Below are positions 12,158 through 21,677 of a DNA stretch of 64,000 nucleotides, one piece after another. The position numbers and the translations under genes are program-made. This DNA is from Isoetes taiwanensis (Eukaryota; Streptophyta; Lycopodiopsida; Isoetales; Isoetaceae): positions 5,451,001 to 5,515,000 of the forward strand of contig JAJEKV010000049.1 of NCBI GenBank assembly GCA_021234155.1, given 5' to 3'. The notes below the pieces were generated by a model. It saw nothing but the letters and a program-made list of their open reading frames with translations, searched no databases and was not told the origin of the DNA. Each line of letters begins with the position of its first letter. Positions within the stretch are counted from its first letter, which is position 1.

Positions 12158-14100
12158 TCAGGCTGCGGGACCAAAGCACGAGGCTGCATCTGCATTCTGA
12201 AACACCTTCATGCGTCGTCGCTTCGGATGAGCCACAACAACCGAGGCTTTACGGATGAAAGGCCGGACTCCCATTTGGGACCACCTACTAGGGTACACCC
12301 CAAAAGGACCTCTTGGATAGCGGGTGAGGTATGAAAGAAGTGGCCCGAACCACTTGCCATGCGGTGGATATACGAACGGAGAAACATCTCGGTGTTCCAA
12401 AGGTCTCCACACGGCCACCACACATGGGACATAAGTGTTGTCCCAGGGTTGATCTGTGAACCCATGTGTTCACCCTCGAGAGATCCGGTGCACAATCGCC
12501 CACAGCAATACCGAATCTTGGGGGGGTGGGTTCCACACCCACCTCGGATAACGCCCCACTCATCCCGGGCACTGAAGACTCCATCCATCAGGGGAGGCAA
12601 CTCATCTTGAACCGCCGGAAGCTCATAGCAGGACCTCACAAACTTTGAGGAATCCACTTTGGTGGCACTTCCACACACGATCCCGATGCACGTGGAGTGG
12701 GTGGTAGAGCATTAGCCACCCGTGCCGGATAGTACGATCCGTTTCGAAGCCCGAAATCTATAGCCAAACAATTGCCGGGGGTGCTAGCTGCCCATCCATA
12801 TACCAATCCGCCACCGTCAAAACCCCCCTGCTGCGCCCATCTGCGCTGGACTCGAGGATCGCAGAGGCGCCCGGACCCGCAGTGCGTGTGGTCCAAGGGG
12901 ATCCACCACGGCGGCGCCTCAAGCCCGAGCAGCGACTGATGGCATCAAAGTGCAAACAATGGGCCGGACTGCTCGGGCTCGCGAGAGCCCCTTCAAAAAA
13001 GCGAGGCATGAGCATACGGCTTCGATATCCACAAACAGCGCCAAAGGGAGCAGCGAACCTGAGGCGGCTTGTGGAAAACTATGGAATGAGACGGCGGGAC
13101 GGGTGAAGCAAGACCATGCCCTGGGAGGGAGTCGGCGTTCTCAAGAATAGCAAAAACAAACTTAGACGGAGGACCTTGCCATGCGGCTGACGGATCAAAA
13201 GCCGAGTCCACCCGCTGACCTTAGGGCCGGGACGACTTCCACCCGAGGCCACCTTCACTACCGCCCCCTCCTCATTGCCTCCCCACACAAAGATTCACGA
13301 ACCATAGCAGAGAGATTTCACGCACCTTACTTTGGTGCCGGGATGATAGAAACCATATAAATATGAGTCGAGCAAAGGGCCGGACTTCACCGCAGGCTGT
13401 GACCACGCCCGACCATGGACGAGCTTCCCCTTTTACCAATTGAGATGCCGACGGATCGGCCGAGTGAAATGTCTTCCCCACACCGAGGCTGAGATATCAA
13501 TGCCAAACGGAATGCCCAAAAGCCTAGAGCAGGTGCCCTGCGGCTGCGTTCGCCATGGGAATTGGGACACCACCGCCGGCATGGGCTCAGCTGCCGGCCA
13601 CAGTGCCGAGCACTTCGACCAATTCATAAGGCAGCCAGAAGCAAGGGAAAATGTGTCCGCCCGGCTCCTTCAGTATTCAGCAGTTAAGCCTCATCCGCCT
13701 GCAGAAAGAGGAATGAATCGTCAGCATACTGACTCCCAATCTGCTGCGATCCATCTGCCATCCTCAGTCCCTCCACCACACCAGCCTCCACTGCAAAAGT
13801 CAACAACTGCGAGAGGGCCTCCGCTACAATGGTGAAGAGGAAGGGCGCCAGAGGGCATCCCTGACGAACTCCACGCCCCACCCCAAAGATCGGAGAGGAC
13901 TCACCGTGACACAGGAGGGTCGCTCTGGCGGACACTAGGAGCTTCATAACCACTGCCGTAAAGGCCTCCCCACATCCAAAAGCCAACATCATCTTTTTCA
14001 AGAACGTCCACCGCACACTATCATAGGCCTTTGCGAAATCCAGCTTCAAATACACAATCTGCTGACCAGTTTTACGTGCCCAGTGAATGCCCTCATTCGA
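12158..14100 (-). pseudogene. LINE B ORF2, C-terminal half (RT catalytic core and zinc-binding region)
   Basis: From 14100 leftward the frame reads SNEGIHWARKTGQQ and then LKLDFAKAYDSVRW, the RT motif with the first catalytic Asp. GVGRGVRQGCPLAPFLF and SQYADDSFLFLQ (second catalytic site) follow, to 13684. Downstream, in several frames, is a decayed region ending at 12678-12208. It resembles zf-RVT with Cys/His positions (CGGRVETFG, HPPKIRYCCG). It continues the RT interrupted at about 17945. Stops and frame changes after 13684 show it is not functional. Confidence 0.8.
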
Positions 14101-14854
14101 CCTTTTTTATGGGATTGGAGAGTGCCTTTGGAACCGCTACTGCTTCGCGCAAACTAGGAACTTTCATAATAGCGTAATGGACTTTCAACAACGAATCTTG
14201 ACGTAATACATTTTTGTAATGAGAACAGGATCTTGGAGTGAACGGCGTGAACATTGCAGCTTGTTTTTTTCTTGTTCTTGTGGCTGCCGCTACTAACGGA
14301 GCAGGTGCCGCGTCAGAGCAACAGAAAGAATGCTTGCTGTCGCTACACGCATGAGACCGAACAGTTACGATGCATGCGGGGCCTGAGGTCGATCGAACAA
14401 CTCATCCCCGCCAAGACAGACCACCTTGGATTGGGTGGGACCTCTCATCTAGATGCATGTCGTCCGGGCTCTCCACCGAGAGGATGCATAAGCAAGGTAT
14501 TACATCCGTACGTACCGTATGGCTTTGCTCTGGATTTCCCCAATCCCACCATGAATGACGAACTCCATTACTCATGTGATAGCGAAACGCTAAGAAAGTT
14601 AGATTGACTAGTAAAATAATGAACCAGTGAAAGACGAAGAAGAAGAAGGAATAGGAATGAGAAAAAGTCGGGCTAAGATCACCTATTTTCCAAGAGGGAA
14701 GACTAAACAAAACCTTAGCTGCTGAGGGAGCCCCTGGTATTCTATGGAAAGTAGGGAACGTCGGAGTAAGCTACGGCTTATGAATGGTAGGATGAGGCGG
14801 TAACGGTCGATTGATTTTCATTTTTGACTCACTTCTTTGTTTTGTTGACTTGAC

Positions 14855-14928
14855 TCGGGGTGGCGGGGTTTGGGCCTGTGACCCTCTGCGCCCGGAGCGG
14901 ATGCGCTACCGAATTGCGCTGCACCTTG
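14855..14928 (-). tRNA. tRNA-Pro-like sequence (mitochondrial type), anticodon position reads CGG, probably a pseudogene
   Basis: The minus strand gives an acceptor starting CAAGGTG, a D-arm region GCAGCGCAATTCGGTAGCGC, an anticodon loop with CGG, then GAGGGTCACAGG and a 3' acceptor half CACCCCG. Order and length (74 nt) follow plant mitochondrial trnP, whose usual anticodon is UGG. Compared with that family many T positions are C, including the T-loop (CCCAAAC) and the acceptor. This leaves two mismatches in the acceptor and a weak T stem. Either the donor mitochondrion had very C-rich tRNAs that needed C-to-U editing, or the copy has decayed. Transcription in the nucleus is not expected. 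Confidence 0.6.
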
Positions 14929-15930
14929 CTTGCTTGACCCCCTGAGAACAGAACCACTGACACGCTCTCATCTATCTGTGTTCCATCTCCGTATCCCCCA
15001 ACAACATCAGAAGGGCCTCCTTTAAGCTGAGAATATCCCCAGGATTTGGGTCATTGGGGTGATCCGACAGAACGGTTATATCACCCATTAGAACCACGAC
15101 ATCGTCCTTGATGCCACAAATCCCCATTCTCTAACATCGTAAAAAGGGTTTGCCTTGTGAGCCAAACAATCGTGTCATCTGGAAGACCAAGCGTAAAGGA
15201 GGAGAGCGGGGTGGGGTGCCTCCCTCGAATTGAAGCTTGGCTTGCTACCTCTCGACATTGACATAAAGGAGGGCTCGGCGAGCGTAAGAAAAATTGATCG
15301 ACTCGCTTGAGCAAGTCTAGATTTAAACACGAATTTGACATAAATAAAGTAGCATCACGCCACAATAATGATAATGCGAGAGGAGGCCAGGCTAGGCTCG
15401 CAATGCAGTAAGGTGGAAGGCAAGGCCCTTCCGTTATCTTGCGACCTGGGGAGGCTGTCTTTGATCCTGTGCAGGTAACACCTCAGATACATGGTGGTTA
15501 TCCAGTGCAGGTGGAACGGGCTGGCTTGATAGGAAGCACGAACGGGGTACGCATTCTGTGTGATCTGGGGTATCTGTTCATCTTGTATGTCTGCGCTCTC
15601 CTTCTGAGCTTGCTTCTTCACGCCCGGTCAACACAGGTTTTTCTATAGGCTGAGAGCAGATTCGGACCATCTTTCTAGGGTTTGCAATCCAATACATTGC
15701 CATTATGTTACTTAGCCAGCCATTCTAACCTGGATGCTGAGTCTACATACAACCAACATGGATGGCATGCATGCGTCTCTTCACTTTCTTGGGTGGATAG
15801 CCCAGTTGGTTAGATCCTCATTTCTTTATTTGCATATCCAATCCATATCGATGGCAAAAGAAACGGAATCGATGCGCGAACAAAAGAGAATAAGAATGGA
15901 TAGAGAATGGCTTAATCAAGTAAGTCACTG

Positions 15931-16037
15931 AACCACGATAAGCGGCCGGTAAGGCGTGAAAACACCCGATCCCATCCCGACCTCGATATGTGAAATCGTC
16001 TTACGCCATATGTCTTGAAAGATTTCGGGAGACATGG
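15931..16037 (+). rRNA. rrn5: Mitochondrial 5S rRNA copy (nuclear-located)
   Basis: The core GTGAAAACACCCGATCCCAT, then CCGACCTCGATATGTG, AATCGTCTTACGCCATATGT and CGGGAGACATGG, matches the land-plant mitochondrial 5S rRNA in order and spacing. About 107 of the usual 118 or so nucleotides are recognisable. The 5' end (expected AAACCGGGC) is altered and the 3' end runs into GAGAGAGAG. It identifies the insert as mitochondrial, because plastid and cytosolic 5S differ here. Being nuclear and truncated, it is presumed non-functional. Confidence 0.85.
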
Positions 16038-16149
16038 AGAGAGAGAGGACATGCACAAAGGATTGCATTGCTTTTGTGCAATGATTTGTACATAATAGAA
16101 ATAGAATAGAAGAGAAACAAGGTTTGGCTATAGCTATAGGTTCACCCGT

Positions 16150-16290
16150 CTTTGTAGTCGGCTAAGTTGCTCGAGAACCATGTATAGGTGGCTTGGCAAA
16201 GGACTTAAAATCCTTGTAGGTCTTCTTGTTCCAAATCGAGTAATCAGATTGCCAAAGACTGAAAATCCTTTTCGATCACCGCCTCTCGAT
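16150..16290 (+). other. Possible tRNA-derived arms (anticodon-stem-like), uncertain
   Basis: AAGGACTTAAAATCCTT forms a perfect 5-bp stem with a 7-base loop that reads TAA at the anticodon position. About 55 bases later a related AAAGACTGAAAATCCTTTT occurs. No convincing D or T arms were found, so this may be a rearranged tRNA remnant or chance. Confidence 0.25.
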
Positions 16291-16551
16291 TCATTTCTTT
16301 TTTCGCGCGGAAGGTGGATCGTGCCTTAAGCTCCACTCAGGAGAGCTAGCATTCGTTTTGATGAGGCCAAAAGGTAAGAAGGTAGTCCCCAACAACACAA
16401 CTGCTTTAAACAATGGTTGTTTTGTCCTCCCGAAAATCGCCTCCGGCCTCGTCTTACGCCACACCTAATTCAATTCTAAGTCATGCATGACATGATCCAT
16501 CGGCTGTCATTCAAAGAAGGAGATGTGATAGCCTCTATCGTGCGTATCGTG

Positions 16552-16622
16552 ATCGGAGGAGGGATTTGAACCCTCGCCTTGAATTGTGATTCCGCTGTTC
16601 TAACCGACTAAACTATTCCGAC
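16552..16622 (-). tRNA. tRNA-like sequence in the organelle insert, degenerate
   Basis: The minus strand reads GTCGGAA (acceptor), TAGTTTAGTCGGTTAGAAC (D arm), GCGGAATCACAATTCAA (anticodon arm) and GAGGGTTCAAATCCCTC (perfect T arm), then CTCCGAT. The acceptor pairs at six of seven positions. The anticodon position reads CAC and only three stem pairs remain. The loop resembles mitochondrial tRNAs with CAT, so trnI(CAU) or trnM with one change is likely, but a Val identity cannot be excluded. Confidence 0.55.
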
Positions 16623-16873
16623 CACTCACCGCACCGATTCCACCCCACCATCTGAAATATCAAGCAAGCGAACACATAAGCATAAGTAAGGTTTAATTAA
16701 TTAATTCGTGTGCTGCTTTTGGCTGAAGACAAGAAGGCTTCTACTTCGCCAGGAATAGGCGTAATAGCGGAATGAAAGAGGGGGCCTCTTCTTTGTTTTG
16801 TTTTGTTTTGTTGACTTACTTGATTAGATTAAGCCATTCTCTATCCATTCTTATTCTCTTTTCTTTTGTTCGC

Positions 16874-16878
16874 AAGAA

Positions 16879-16940
<62 letters not shown>

Positions 16941-17141
16941 CAACGCGAAGAACCTTACCAGGGCTTGACATGCCGCGAATCCTCTTGAGAGAGAGGTGCC
17001 TTCGAGGAAGCGGACACGTGTGGTGCATGGGCTGTCGACTGCGTCGTGTAAGGTGTTGGGTTAAGTCCCCTTAGAACGCGCAACCCCCGTGTTTAGTTGC
17101 CACCATTGAGTTTGGAACCCTAAACGATTGCCGGTGATAAG

Positions 17142-17175
<34 letters not shown>

Positions 17176-17330
17176 CCCCTGCATACACAGGCGACACGCG
17201 TGCTACAATGGCGGGACAAAGGGTCGCCAACCCGCGAGGGCAAGCTAACCTCGAAACCCGGCCCTCGATTGCATTGCGGCACCAACTTCGCCTCGGCGAA
17301 GCGAATCGCTAGTGTCGCCCGGTCAGCCAC
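16874..17330 (+). rRNA. rrn16: Plastid-derived 16S rRNA 3' fragment
   Basis: The fragment begins AAACTCAAAGGAATTGACGG and includes TTTAATTCGATGCAACGCGA, ACCTTACCAGGGCTTGACAT, GCCGCGAATCCTCTTGAGAG, GAGGAAGGTGGGGATGACGT and GTGCTACAATGGC. It ends GAATCGCTAGT ... CGGTCAGCCAC. This covers roughly E. coli positions 900-1370. The variable-region wording (GGGCTTGACATGCCGCGAATCC) is that of chloroplast, not mitochondrial, small-subunit rRNA. Small indels (for example around 17045 and 17075) show it is a non-functional relic. Linked to mitochondrial rrn5, it most likely passed through the mitochondrial genome first. Confidence 0.85.
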
Positions 17331-17376
17331 TTACTTTCTTGGATCAAGAAAAGCGGCTAAGAGCGAGAGAGAACGA

Positions 17377-17673
17377 TCATAAAGCAAGCTCCTCGACATG
17401 GATTTCCCGGTCCATTGGGTTCATATGAAAAATGTAGGATGTCGTTTTTAGTCTTTTACTCATGCGGCGACTCCCAGGAAGAGAAGCTATATGACGACCT
17501 TTGATTACCACGAGATATCCATTGCTGCCTTTTGGTCTCAAAACAGTGCCTTCTATCACTCTCGGAGTTGAAATCGTGCTTTCTCTGGAGGGTCGAAACC
17601 ATTTGGAATTTCTCTTCATTCCCTCGACCACGATATTAAAACGGAGGTTCCTTTGGAAGTGTTTCATTTCCAA
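17377..17673 (-). pseudogene. Possible mitochondrial ribosomal protein S1 fragment (S1-like fold)
   Basis: A 98-residue minus-strand open frame contains VIEGTVLRPKGSNGYLVVIK followed by GRHIASLPGSRRMSKR. This pattern resembles an S1 domain (G-x-V ... GY-V-I-G ... LP-S). The C-terminal end resembles the tail of plant mitochondrial rps1 only loosely. The N-terminal half (SKWFRPSRESTISTPRV) is not recognised. It lies inside the mitochondrial-type insert, which supports an organelle gene. The alternative is a chance frame. Confidence 0.3.
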
Positions 17674-17944
17674 AATCCGGAATGACTGACGAGTCGGTTT
17701 TCCGAGACTCTTTTACATGGAGCTTCCTCAGCAGCTCAAAGACGAAAGGGATAACACGCGACATGCACATCAGTACAGGAGCCAGTCCGCAAGCACCAGG
17801 TCACAGGCTTGGAGGGGCAGGATTGGTCGAATGCATTGCCATTTAATAATTCTCATGTCATTTCACATTGATAGCCATCAAATTTTGTTAGATCTACTGC
17901 TCTTCCAATTGCAGCACCCTTGCACTTTTGTGCGGGTTCTTATT

Positions 17945-19673
17945 GGAGCATTCGTTCAGGCACGTCTCCAGCTTGTGTTTCAATCGCAGGTTGCTGAGAA
18001 TCTGCCTGCCCGGAATGAAGCCAGACTGCATGGTACTAATCGTTTCTTTCAAGACAACTTGCAGTCTAAGCGAAAGTGCCTTCGCAATAATTTTGTAAAC
18101 TGCCGACAGAAGGGTGATGGGGCGCCAATCAGAAATGACAGCTGGCTCCTTGACCTTGGGTATCAACGAAATGCAGCCCGTATTGAGCCTATAGTCCAAC
18201 GCGTCTGCCTGAAGCAAATCTTGATAGGTCTGCTCCACCGAGTCCCCCACCCAATCCCAATATTCTTGGAAGAACTCGATCGGAATGCCATCCAGACCCG
18301 GACACTTGTGAGGGGCCAAGTCACGGCACGCCTCCTCAAGCTCCTGTTTTGTGAGCGGGAGCTGCAGCAACTGCCTCCTTTCTGCGGACACCTTACATGC
18401 CACTTTACTGAGAACAATCTCCTCCATCACGTCTGTGTAGGGGTATGTCTTCTCCTGGAAGAACTGAGAAAAGTGATGAAAAGTTGCCTGCTTAATGTCC
18501 ACTGGCGAATGCAAGATACGACCATCAGCCAATGACAGTGACGACATAGAAGTCGCGATACGCTTTTCGCCTACCAAGAACATTCGGAATTAGTGTCCCC
18601 TCCCTCAACCGGGTGATCCACACTTCATCCTCGCTGCAAGCCGCTGGATTCATCGCAGCAATGTAGCGCCAAAATCTCATTCTCCGCACCCCATCGGATG
18701 GCCGAGACCTCAGCTCTTCCAACTTCAGCGATACAATGCTTCTAACACCTCCTCTCTTGACGAGCTCTGCGGCGCCGGGACTTAGCAAATGCCTTAACCC
18801 GAAGCTAAAGGCACGCACCATTCTCGCCATCCGGAACTATTCTGAAAGGTGCGAAACCAAATGTTGGCATCCCTAAGAGAAATCTGCATCCCGCCGGATA
18901 AGCGGTATTTTTGAACCATTAATTTCGGCTGGCCTGGCGTGCCTCTGAGGAGATTAACCGAGGGAAATGATCCGAGAGGCTGCGGTGGACAAAATGTTAG
19001 TAATCGCCTTCTTAAGCTGGGGCGCGCTGCTAGTTAGTATTAACATAGCTTTTGTCATCATGCCGAAGCATACGCCCGACCGCCCCCGCCCACTGATTAC
19101 ACCATGTGAATGAAGAGTCGCCGTCGCCTCGCCGCGGATCATGAGGAGTCCAGCAATAATACCCACCGGCCGCCGCTCAAAACCCCTTGCGACTTCGGCT
19201 CCTCTGCCACACCTATCATGAACGGACTCAACCATGTTGAAGTAAGCCCACAATGACCAAGCCACATCCGCGCCGGGGATGCCACCTTATAATGTAACGA
19301 CGCCCACAACACCCCTCTCTTCCGCATTTGTTGTGGGCATAAACATTCACAATCCCCCACTCCCGTGGCCCCTCATGCCACTTGATGATGACCCACCTAC
19401 CCCAACGGTCGGCCCGGGGAGAAAGTCACTTGCTGCGTGCATCTTCCACGCGATGTGAGTCCCACCCTTAGAGGCCAGGAAATGGCGCATCGCAGCAGCA
19501 TATTGTGGCCCAAACATATCCAACAATGCCCGAGAGTCCCCCCTGTGACACTTATGCTCCTGAAGACACAAGATATCTGGATCCAACTTACGAACAGCCA
19601 TCGCTACTCTCGTCCTCTTCGCGGGTGACGAGCGCACCCCTCGAACGTTCCAGCTCACAATCGTTTTGTTCAT
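17945..19673 (-). pseudogene. LINE B ORF2, N-terminal half (endonuclease and RT fingers)
   Basis: ORF2 starts at 19673 with NKTIVSWNVRGVRSSPAKR and LDPDILCLQEHKCHRGDSR, the APE endonuclease motifs around the metal-binding Asn and Glu. A decayed stretch (19340-18840) covers the rest of the nuclease. The segment 18830-18525 is the linker. The frame 18583-17945 carries the RT fingers: KCPGLDGIPIEFFQEYW, GCISLIPKVKEPAVISDWRP and then GFIPGRQILSN. There it stops at the organelle insert, and the matching palm domain resumes at 14100. At least two frameshifts lie between endonuclease and RT. Confidence 0.85.
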
Positions 19674-19681
19674 AACTGCAA

Positions 19682-21542
19682 CTAAGAAGAAGGGTTCTTA
19701 CGATGCTTCTTCTTCCGCCCACGTCTTGCCGGTGAAGCAGGCTCCTGATCTGAGTTGTATGGAACCAGAGCGAGCGGGTTATCCGTGAGAACAATCCCCG
19801 CATCCAAATCCGCCTCGTCCGCCCACGAGCGTACCCGGGCCACCTTATCCAGATCCATTCCCTCCGAGGAGGCTTGGGTGGATGGAGCATCGGAGTCTGA
19901 CGACTGCATCGGCCGCTCCTTCACCAGTCCCGCACCCAACTGTCGTGATTGCCGCTGCTCTGCCCGCTCCTGAAGCTGCTGGATGTGAAGCAACTTCTGG
20001 GCCACCATCTGAGGAGATACTGATCCCTGTTCCACCGGCGCAGCCGCCGGCTCATTATCCGAGATAGACTGAGGTGGCCTGTCCGGCGCTGGGACCGACT
20101 GGGTCCTGGCTGATGGAACCTCCTCCCCTACCCGATTTTGAGGCCGAATCTGGTCCCTGGCCTTCGGAACCTCCCTCCTCGCTTCCCGTGACGCCCCTGA
20201 TACTGCAACAGGCCCGAAATCTGGGAGCGAGCCTGCGAAGACCCGTAGAGCGGGAAACATCCTGTGGATCTCTGCCCCATTCAACAGTCTGAGAGTAGAC
20301 TTGAGATGCTGTTGATGATCTAACTCGACTATGGCCGTCGAAGGGCCAATCGAGTCCACCTGCAACTCCCTCCTATTGTGCTGATTCAAGAAGGCCAAAG
20401 CCTCCTCCATCCGATAAGAATCGGCAGGGGCCACGGTATGCCGAATCCATTCCGAGAACCGCGGCCGCGATAGCCGACTCACCGTATCGTTCGTCCGCCA
20501 TGCAGGACCCGCTGCCTTGGTTCCGTTCCCCTCACCCACACGCCTCCCCAAACTTGGGCCGTCTCGCCCTGACGGCTGCTGCGGATGCTGTGGCATACCA
20601 TTGCACCCGTTGCTCTGGGGCAAACTACACATCGGTTCTACCACCGCAAAGGGATCCTCCGGCAACGTAGAAACAGGCGAGCTTGGACTAGCCAACGGAG
20701 TTGCAGTCTCTAGTGCTGGCATGCTACTCGGGACCTCAAATTCTGCCTCCCCCGCAGCCAGTACATCCACTGCACCAGACCTCCCTGCCTGAGCTCCAAC
20801 CTGCAGATCAAGTATCGAAGATGCTCCATGACCTGTGGGGGGATGAGCTGCTGCCTCCATCCCACCGACCTCCATAGGCCCTCTCCCCGGCCCTAGCTGC
20901 AACCCCAAACCCCGAAGCGGGCAGGCCGCTCCCTCCTTGCCTCCGATCTCTGTGAAACCTGCCCCCGCCCACATTTGCGCACATACTCGGAAGGGGACTT
21001 AAAGGTCGCCCTATCCCCTCGCTCCTCAGAACCCTGCACATGCCGGATTGATGGGCACCAGGTTGAAGTGGCCCGCTGCCACCCTCCATACCTGCCTCCA
21101 GTGCCAACATGACCACATCCGGTCCTGAAGCAGCCGAGTCTATGGGCATCACAGACCCCAGCCCCGCTGGCTGGCCCTGAGGCCCTAGAACATCCGGGCT
21201 CCTCCCAACACCATCCCTCTCACTGCCCAAGGCGACTCTTCGACTCCGGCAATCCGCGGATGGGCTCAGAATGGCCGCAACTGCCAAATCAAGCCCCCTG
21301 ACTGCTCCTCGCCATCGGAAGATCGGCGGAAAGTCCGGGTAAGCAAGATTCCGAAGAACCAACCCCAGCAGGGCCGAGTCTGGCCGGTTGCTCTCGCCAA
21401 CCCGGAAATCAGCCTAGGGTAGTCGGCTTTGATCCAGGGATCCTCTTCCCACCGGCTCCTCGCCATGTCTCGAGGCTTCGAGGAATCGGCCGTTCAGACC
21501 ACCGCTTGCCGCTGCCGCCTTAGGTCCGCCACCGCCCATCGC
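19682..21542 (-). pseudogene. LINE B ORF1 (basic C-terminal tail), frameshifted
   Basis: Candidate starts are ATGs at 21549 and 21539 (MGGGGPKAAAASGGLNG), within a few bases of the element end. Three open segments follow: 21466-21266, 21362-20808 and 20974-19682. The last (430 residues) is rich in Pro, Ala and Ser. It has a structured block LQVDSIGPSTAIVELDHQQ ... LRLLNGAEIHRMFPALRVF, a Gln/Arg-rich helix, and ends RRGRKKKHRKN, a basic tail as in LINE ORF1 proteins. ORF2 begins nine bases after it ends. I could not place a CCHC knuckle. The role would be binding the element RNA. Confidence 0.65.
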
Positions 21543-21550
21543 TTCCCATG

Positions 21551-21564
21551 GGGGAATAGTTTTT
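21551..21564 (+). repeat. Right target-site duplication of LINE B
   Basis: GGGGAATAGTTTTT is identical to 11904-11917 and is followed by GGGACCTTGG. The pre-insertion site was therefore a continuous GGTTATGGGGAATAG...GGGACC. Confidence 0.9.
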
Positions 21565-21677
21565 GGGACCTTGGAATATTGATATAAGAATTAAATTTAC
21601 CTAAGTGTTATTGTTGCTGATGCATGAGTTAATTTCTTAAGTTTTTAGGCTTAAGTAGATCCAATTGTCGAGCCCAT

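Larger units (their letters stand above)
15876..16873. repeat. Inverted repeat pair bracketing the organelle rRNA pieces
   Basis: Arm 1 (15876-15927, GCGAACAAAAGAGAATAAG onward to TAAGTCA) is the reverse complement of arm 2 (16812-16873, TGACTTACTTGATT to TTTTGTTCGC) except for a few small insertions in arm 2. The 5S rRNA starts just inside arm 1 and the 16S rRNA fragment starts just outside arm 2. Short repeats like this mediate recombination in plant mitochondrial genomes. Confidence 0.8.
14101..17945. other. Mitochondrial-type DNA inserted in LINE B reverse transcriptase (NUMT)
   Basis: About 3.85 kb separates two pieces of one reverse transcriptase. It holds a plant mitochondrial 5S rRNA (15931-16037), a tRNA-Pro-like gene (14855-14928), another tRNA-like sequence (16552-16622), a fragment closest to plastid 16S rRNA (16874-17330) and a possible ribosomal protein fragment (17377-17673). 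Land-plant mitochondrial genomes often carry plastid fragments, so one mitochondrial donor explains all parts. The left boundary is fairly clear at 14100. The right one lies within about 17940-17995. The stretches 14101-14850, 14930-15870 and 16040-16550 hold nothing I can name. Confidence 0.8.
11918..21550 (-). mobile_element. LINE B: near full-length GC-rich L1-type retrotransposon, carrying an organelle DNA insert
   Basis: Read on the minus strand, the element starts at about 21550 and has ORF1 (about 21540-19682), an endonuclease (19673 down), a reverse transcriptase split in two, and a 3' region ending in a poly(A) tail (poly-T at 11918-11934). An exact 14-bp target-site duplication flanks it, so both ends are present. 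The span is 9633 bases. Without the organelle insert it is about 5.8 kb, the usual size of a complete plant LINE. It is more GC-rich than the AT-rich flanks. Frameshifts make it non-autonomous. Confidence 0.9.

Noticed and set aside
15787..15815. 5' half of a tRNA (GGGTGGATAGCCCAGTTGG)
   Set aside because: A D-arm-like stretch is present but no anticodon or T arm follows, so chance or a fragment is likelier.
16874..17330. Mitochondrial 18S rRNA
   Set aside because: First considered because rrn5 is near, but the variable-region wording GGGCTTGACATGCCGCGAATCC and the ending fit plastid 16S rRNA better.
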